Source of the DNA: Chthoniobacterales bacterium | GTDB lineage: Bacteria; Verrucomicrobiota; Verrucomicrobiia; Chthoniobacterales; UBA10450 | Length of the DNA stretch: 64,000 nucleotides | Assembly (NCBI GenBank): GCA_013815325.1 | Contig: JACDGM010000002.1 | Coordinates: forward strand, 28,556-92,555 | Direction: 5' to 3' | In this document: positions 60,373 to 64,000 of the stretch, one piece after another | Position numbering within the stretch: position 1 is the first letter of the stretch | Layout: each line of letters opens with the position of its first letter | Program-made: the position numbers and the translations under genes | Notes under the pieces: generated by a model | What the model was told of the DNA's origin: nothing | The model's input: only the letters and a program-made list of their open reading frames with translations | Databases searched by the model: none

Positions 60373-61164
60373 ATGAAGAAGATTTTCCTCACGGGTGCAA
60401 GCGCCGGCATCGGCCTGGCCACGGCCGAGAGACTGTGCGCCGCTGGCCACGAAGTGTGGGGAACGTCGCGTGATCCGTCCCGCCTGCCGACGCTGGCACG
60501 GCTGCATCCAGTGCAGATGGACTTGTCGGATTTCGCTTCGATCACTCACGCATTCGAGACGGCGTGGCGCGAGGCTGGACAGATTGATGTCTTGATCAAC
60601 AACGCGGGGAGCGGCCATTTCGACGCCGCGGAAATGCTCTCGCCCGCAAGAGTCGAGGATTTCTTTCGCATTCTCGTCTTTGCGCAGATGGAACTCTGCC
60701 GGGTTGCTCTGCTGGCGATGAGCGCGCGTCAATCCGGGCTCATCATCAACGTCACCTCGCTGGCTGCCCGGCTCCCGGTGCCCTTCATGGCCCTTTACAA
60801 TGCCGGCAAAGCGGCGATGGCCTCCTACACTTTTTCTCTGCAACTCGAGGCCCGCGATCACCGCGTCCGGATCGTTGATCTGCAGCCGACCGACATTCGC
60901 ACGAACTTCAATGTCTCCATTTCGCGCTCTCCTTCCGGCGACACGCGTCTCGCTAAAGCGTGGGAAGTGATCGATCGCAATATGCGCAGCGCACCGCCGC
61001 CGGATCTGGTCGCGCGGCGCATTTTGCGTTTGATTGAGCGTGCCGATCCGCCGGCGCGCGTCACCGTAGGCGATTTTTTTCAGGCGCGAATCGCGACGTT
61101 GATTTTTCGCTTCTTGCCGCAGCGTGTGCGGGTTTGGGGGCTGAAACACTATTACGGGATATAG
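60373..61164 (+). CDS. Short-chain dehydrogenase/reductase
   Basis: Classical SDR: TGASAGIGLATAERL (NAD(P) binding, residues 8-21), NNAG (about 76), catalytic Ser in INVTSLAARLP (about 134) and YNAGK (about 147-151). Length 263. The specificity loop QPTDIRTNF follows. It is the first gene of a likely two-gene unit with the nucleotidyltransferase 3 bases after. Substrate unknown; a polyol or sugar-related oxidation is possible from context. Confidence 0.9.
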   Translation: MKKIFLTGASAGIGLATAERLCAAGHEVWGTSRDPSRLPTLARLHPVQMDLSDFASITHAFETAWREAGQIDVLINNAGSGHFDAAEMLSPARVEDFFRILVFAQMELCRVALLAMSARQSGLIINVTSLAARLPVPFMALYNAGKAAMASYTFSLQLEARDHRVRIVDLQPTDIRTNFNVSISRSPSGDTRLAKAWEVIDRNMRSAPPPDLVARRILRLIERADPPARVTVGDFFQARIATLIFRFLPQRVRVWGLKHYYGI

Positions 61165-61167
61165 GAC

Positions 61168-61893
61168 GTGATTACCGACGCCGTCATTCTCATGGCCGGA
61201 ACCGGCTCGCGCCTGCGCGCCTCCGGGAAATCGCTACCAAAACCGCTCATCCCGATCCTCGGGCGTCCGCTTATTTCCTACGTGCTCGACGCGTTGCTCG
61301 CGGTGGAAATCACAACCCTTCACGCCATCGTCGGCAGCGAAAGTGAAACCCTGTTGGCCGGATTGGCGCTGTTGCTTCCGCAAGGTATGCACCTTGAGCC
61401 GACTCACAATCCGGAGTGGCAAAAGCAGAACGGTGTTTCTCTTTTGTGCGCGGCGCCGCAACTTGCGGCCCCTTTTCTCCTGCTCATGGGCGATCATCTT
61501 TTCGGACCGCAGTTGCTCGAGAATTTCGTTAGGCAGGCGAACCCCGCGCGGCTCAATCTTGCGATCGATCGCAAGCTCGATTCTATTTTTGATCTCGACG
61601 ACGCGATGAAAGTGCAAACCAACGACGACCGCGTCGTGGCCATCGGAAAGACGCTCCCTCATTACGACGCCATCGATACCGGAATTTTCGTTTGTCCGCT
61701 CGAGATCTTTGCTTATCTCGCCCGCGCCAGGCAAAACGGTGATTGCAGCCTCGCCGATGGCGTGCGTCTGATGGCGGCGGATGGCAAAGTGCGGGCGATC
61801 GATATCGGTGCAGCCTGGTGGCAGGATGTGGACGATGGCGGCATGCTCGGCCGGGCCGAAGAAGCGGCGGCGCGCCTAACGACTAAAAAATGA
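61168..61893 (+). CDS. Sugar/polyol-phosphate nucleotidyltransferase (IPCT-like)
   Basis: NTP-transferase Rossmann-type fold: VILMAGTGSRLRASGKSLPKPLIPILGRPLISYVLDAL (residues 6-43; signature Lys at about 26) and LLMGDHLFGPQLL with the metal-binding Asp. Closest in style to CTP:phosphocholine/CTP:inositol-1-phosphate cytidylyltransferases rather than GlmU. GTG start. Its end overlaps by 18 bases the convergent CDP-alcohol phosphotransferase gene, and ino1 lies nearby. This suggests CTP plus inositol-1-phosphate to CDP-inositol, but no residue proves it. Confidence 0.8.
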   Translation: MITDAVILMAGTGSRLRASGKSLPKPLIPILGRPLISYVLDALLAVEITTLHAIVGSESETLLAGLALLLPQGMHLEPTHNPEWQKQNGVSLLCAAPQLAAPFLLLMGDHLFGPQLLENFVRQANPARLNLAIDRKLDSIFDLDDAMKVQTNDDRVVAIGKTLPHYDAIDTGIFVCPLEIFAYLARARQNGDCSLADGVRLMAADGKVRAIDIGAAWWQDVDDGGMLGRAEEAAARLTTKK

Positions 61894-62976
61894 TCTCAGC
61901 GCGAGCAGAGAACACCCGGCCGCGACCGCGCCTAACAAGTGCAAAATCCAGGCGGGCCGCCCGGCCAGCGCGAGGAAGAAGAAGGCGAGCAGCGCGACGT
62001 CGCGCTTGGTCAGTTGGATTAACCAGCCGGCGAGGCGTTCGCCGAAAAAGAGTAGGCCGGAACGCTCGACCAGCCGTCGATGGCGAGGGTAAAGCGCGCC
62101 ATCGCCTTTGTTGCTGGACGCTTCATCCGCGCCCCGCGCCGGCAAGCCAAGAAGCAATTCGTTAGTCGCGATCAGGAGTGCGACCACGATTCCTTCGACG
62201 GAGCGTGAAAGCCCATAACCAAGGCTTACCACCAACAGTAAGTTTCCGACCAGGTCGCACAAGGTGTCGAGCTTCGCGCCACGTTCCGACTCCAGGTATT
62301 TCGCGCGCGCGATCTCGCCGTCGCATCCATCGACGATGCTGTAGAGCTGGAAGAGGAACAGCCCGGCGACCACGCTGCCGTAGTCGCCGCGGGCTAGGAA
62401 TCCCGCGCCGGCGAGAGGAAGGATGAAAATCGCCAGCGTCCAACCGCTCGGCGTGATCGCCGTTCGCAGGAGCACGCGAGTGATCACGCGGGAGACCGGA
62501 CGATTAATTAACCTCGAGACCAATCCATCCTGCGGCTTGCTGCTTCCCCGTAGGAAACGTTTTTCGCAGGCCGCGATCTGCGCCGGATCATCCAGGTACT
62601 CCCATCCCTCGAGTCCCTCTGAGTTTCGCCAGGCTGCGCGGATCTCATCGGCGGTTTGAGGACCATCGGTCGTTATCGTGGCGAGAAGGGAGGCGACGAG
62701 CGGGCTCTTTCGACGCAGAAAGATTCGCGTGCTGAGAAACAGATCGGTCCGCTCCGGCGACGCCTCCACAAAGTCGAGGCGGGTCAACCGAGGATGGCGC
62801 GGGAGAAATCTTTTCTCGCGCGGGATATCCGATGACCATGAGATGATGAATTTCACGATCTCACCGCGCGCTGCGGCCAGCTCCTTTACCTCCAGCGCGA
62901 CACGGTCCAACTGACGCAAGCCGGCGATCTTCCACTGCGCGGAGTCATCTGCCAAAATGACGACTCGGCGCAACAT
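61876..62976 (-). CDS. CDP-alcohol phosphotransferase family protein
   Basis: The integral membrane domain (residues about 150-366) has the full signature D-x2-D-G-x2-A-R-x8-G-x3-D-x3-D: VDGCDGEIARAKYLESERGAKLDTLCD (Asp216, Asp219, Gly220, Ala223, Arg224, Gly233, Asp237, Asp241). The N-terminal 140 residues form a soluble domain of unclear origin, as in DIPP synthase-like proteins where a cytidylyltransferase-type domain precedes the membrane part. It would join a CDP-activated alcohol to inositol phosphate or a lipid. No octamer copies; CCTAACAA at 61931 is a one-base variant. Confidence 0.9.
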   Translation of the reverse strand: MLRRVVILADDSAQWKIAGLRQLDRVALEVKELAAARGEIVKFIISWSSDIPREKRFLPRHPRLTRLDFVEASPERTDLFLSTRIFLRRKSPLVASLLATITTDGPQTADEIRAAWRNSEGLEGWEYLDDPAQIAACEKRFLRGSSKPQDGLVSRLINRPVSRVITRVLLRTAITPSGWTLAIFILPLAGAGFLARGDYGSVVAGLFLFQLYSIVDGCDGEIARAKYLESERGAKLDTLCDLVGNLLLVVSLGYGLSRSVEGIVVALLIATNELLLGLPARGADEASSNKGDGALYPRHRRLVERSGLLFFGERLAGWLIQLTKRDVALLAFFFLALAGRPAWILHLLGAVAAGCSLLALRSFFSR

Positions 62977-63097
62977 CTAATGCAAGCTATGAGTAGAAGT
63001 GAGATTGGAGCGCGCCGCTCTGTCGGCGCGAAGTACAAACACGCGATGACGGAGCATCGCGCTCCAGCGCTCGTCTCGATTTAAGTGATGCACTGCA

Positions 63098-64000
63098 CTA
63101 GGTCGTTAGGGCGCGCCGGTAGATCCGATAAGTCTTGTAACGTTGCGCGCCGATCGCAATGAGAAAGCGATTGATTAGATGATTATTCTCCAGTGTCATG
63201 CTCAGCTCGCCGGTGAACCCGCGTTTGATCATCGCGTCCTCAATGATGCGGAGGACGAGCATCTCAGCGATGCCGCCACGGCGGTACTTCGGCTTTACTC
63301 CGAGCGCAATAAGGCGCGCGGTGCGAATACGACTCTTGTAATAGAGGAGCTTCGCCAGACCTATCGGCAGTCCATAACTCGTTAGTCTCCCGTTGATTTT
63401 CTTAAAAGCGACGTTGATGTCCGGCACACAAAGAATGAAACCGGCCGGCTCGTCGCCCACTTCCGCGATGAGTGTGAACTCGGGCACCGCGATCGGTTTC
63501 AGCTCTTTCGTCAGGTGGTCGAACTCGGCGGGTGTAAAAGGGACAAAGCCCCAGTTATTTTCCCAGGCCTGATTGTAGATTTCGCGCAAGCGACGGCTCT
63601 CTCCGGCCGGGTCTTTCATGTTCACCGGGCGAATGGAAACGGCCAGCTTATTACCGAATCGTCCGGCGATGCGGCGCAGGCGCACCGCGGTTTTCTCAGG
63701 CTCGGAGAACCACCAGGCATACCAGTCCATTGCCTTCTGGAATCCGCCTGACTCGATGAGAGCCGCGTAGTACGGCGGATTGTGCGAAGTGAGAAGCATC
63801 GGCGGATATTCGAAGCCTTCGATCAAGAGGGCACAGACGTAATTGGTTGAGTAATCGATCGGACCCATGATCTCGCTCCGTCCCTTCGCGCGAACCCAGT
63901 TAGCGGCAGCCGTGAAAAGCGCGGCCGCAACGGCGGGATCGTTGACGCATTCAAAGAGTCCGAAGCAGCCGGCGTTCGTCTGATGAAGCGAGTTATAATT
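63098..64000 (-). CDS. GNAT-fold acetyltransferase-like protein, partial
   Basis: The ORF track begins at Met 63868, but the frame is open to the right edge without a stop (SLHQTNAGCFGLFECVNDPAVAAALF precedes it), so the true start is outside the window. The C-terminal half has the GNAT pattern: FTLIAEVGDEPAGFILCVPDIN, then IALGVKPKYRRGGIAEMLVLRIIEDAMIKRGF (acetyl-CoA-binding RxxGxA-like loop) and LSMTLENNHLINRFLIAIGAQRYKTYRIY. Acceptor unknown. The octamer at 63103 encodes ALT just before the stop. Confidence 0.8.
   Translation of the reverse strand, partial: NYNSLHQTNAGCFGLFECVNDPAVAAALFTAAANWVRAKGRSEIMGPIDYSTNYVCALLIEGFEYPPMLLTSHNPPYYAALIESGGFQKAMDWYAWWFSEPEKTAVRLRRIAGRFGNKLAVSIRPVNMKDPAGESRRLREIYNQAWENNWGFVPFTPAEFDHLTKELKPIAVPEFTLIAEVGDEPAGFILCVPDINVAFKKINGRLTSYGLPIGLAKLLYYKSRIRTARLIALGVKPKYRRGGIAEMLVLRIIEDAMIKRGFTGELSMTLENNHLINRFLIAIGAQRYKTYRIYRRALTT

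Larger units (their letters stand above)
108..63110. repeat. Dispersed octamer CCTAACGA/TCGTTAGG (DUS-like)
   Basis: Hand count of about 68 copies. CCTAACGA on the plus strand starts at 108, 374, 2806, 3757, 4802, 6692, 12116, 12645, 15250, 15628, 15971, 16330, 16686, 17604, 17723, 18672, 18938, 19726, 23984, 24841, 33051, 33471, 39733, 40244, 40494, 40845, 41898, 42952, 44377, 44409, 45558, 47165, 47637, 50331, 52019, 54052, 54523, 55794, 57330, 59205, 59519, 61875. TCGTTAGG starts at 348, 1853, 1981, 4422, 8193, 9684, 11165, 12942, 13696, 17515, 19524, 20461, 32348, 33668, 36623, 40116, 40878, 43304, 44685, 46167, 46494, 47357, 48952, 52847, 61526, 63103. Eleven more sites keep only the heptamer CCTAACG/CGTTAGG (2702, 2720, 7512, 16211, 16987, 20097, 20507, 33212, 36215, 42712, 55950). 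About 49 copies carry a G before CCTAACGA. In coding sequence it is read as PND/PNE, LT, SLG or VR, or it supplies a TAA stop. Confidence 0.93.

Noticed and set aside
108-63110. Octamer as Chi, KOPS or a HIP1-type element
   Set aside because: Copies occur in mixed orientation (42 versus 26) without clear strand polarity, so Chi/KOPS is unlikely; the motif is not palindromic, unlike HIP1. A methylation or other role is not excluded.
1-64000. CRISPR arrays, insertion sequences, rRNA or tRNA genes
   Set aside because: Scanning both strands by eye I found no spaced direct repeats, transposase frames or tRNA cloverleaf; a covariance-model search was not possible.

Overview
The window looks like a chromosomal segment from a Verrucomicrobiota bacterium, most likely a soil Spartobacteria/Chthoniobacterales-type lineage. 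The evidence is a UBact (Pup-like) gene joined to 20S proteasome genes, a BamA/OmpH outer-membrane pair, futalosine-pathway menaquinone synthesis (mqnC), TolC-dependent export and a C-terminal domain (in the NHL protein near 35-36 kb) that I associate with secreted verrucomicrobial proteins. The taxonomy is inferred from gene content only.

Layout. 0-12 kb: a truncated signalling gene, a POT peptide transporter, small lipoproteins, an S9 peptidase, glpX, a beta/gamma-crystallin protein, mqnC, bamA, ompH and a DUF3108 protein. 12-15.5 kb: a tightly coupled minus-strand operon UBact-prcB-prcA-amidase-PG-binding protein. 15.5-24.9 kb: LysM and GYF_2 proteins, an MsbA-like ABC exporter, a molybdenum-cofactor trio (MOSC, mobA, fdhD), a membrane pseudokinase, a NYN RNase-like protein, a decayed terC and a GlsB/YeaQ protein. 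25-33 kb: an accessory island with a haem peroxidase, a glycosidase-like secreted protein, an ECF sigma/anti-sigma pair, a lactonase-like propeller and a DUF4331 protein. 33-48 kb: housekeeping genes (rsmH, DEAD-box helicase, AlkA-like glycosylase, M48 and M23 peptidases, two response regulators) mixed with at least six decayed genes. 49-54 kb: a four-gene export operon (permease, HlyD adaptor, two TolC proteins). 54-64 kb: inositol-1-phosphate synthase, an ABC ATPase, a PIG-V-like mannosyltransferase, a flippase, a GT4, an SDR, a sugar/polyol nucleotidyltransferase and a CDP-alcohol phosphotransferase. This last group is consistent with making an inositol-containing glycolipid or solute.

The most striking property of the window is not a gene. 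The octamer CCTAACGA / TCGTTAGG occurs about 68 times by hand count, roughly once per 0.94 kb, where about 2 are expected by chance. About 49 copies extend to GCCTAACGA. It lies in both orientations inside and between genes, forms inverted pairs at transcript ends, supplies the stop codon of at least eight genes, and is almost absent from the accessory island (one copy in 24.85-33.05 kb). Density, tolerance in coding sequence and terminator pairing all match DNA uptake sequences of Neisseria and Pasteurellaceae, so I propose a DUS-like self-recognition signal in this lineage. The second highlight is the UBact-proteasome operon, including a 58-codon UBact gene absent from the ORF track.
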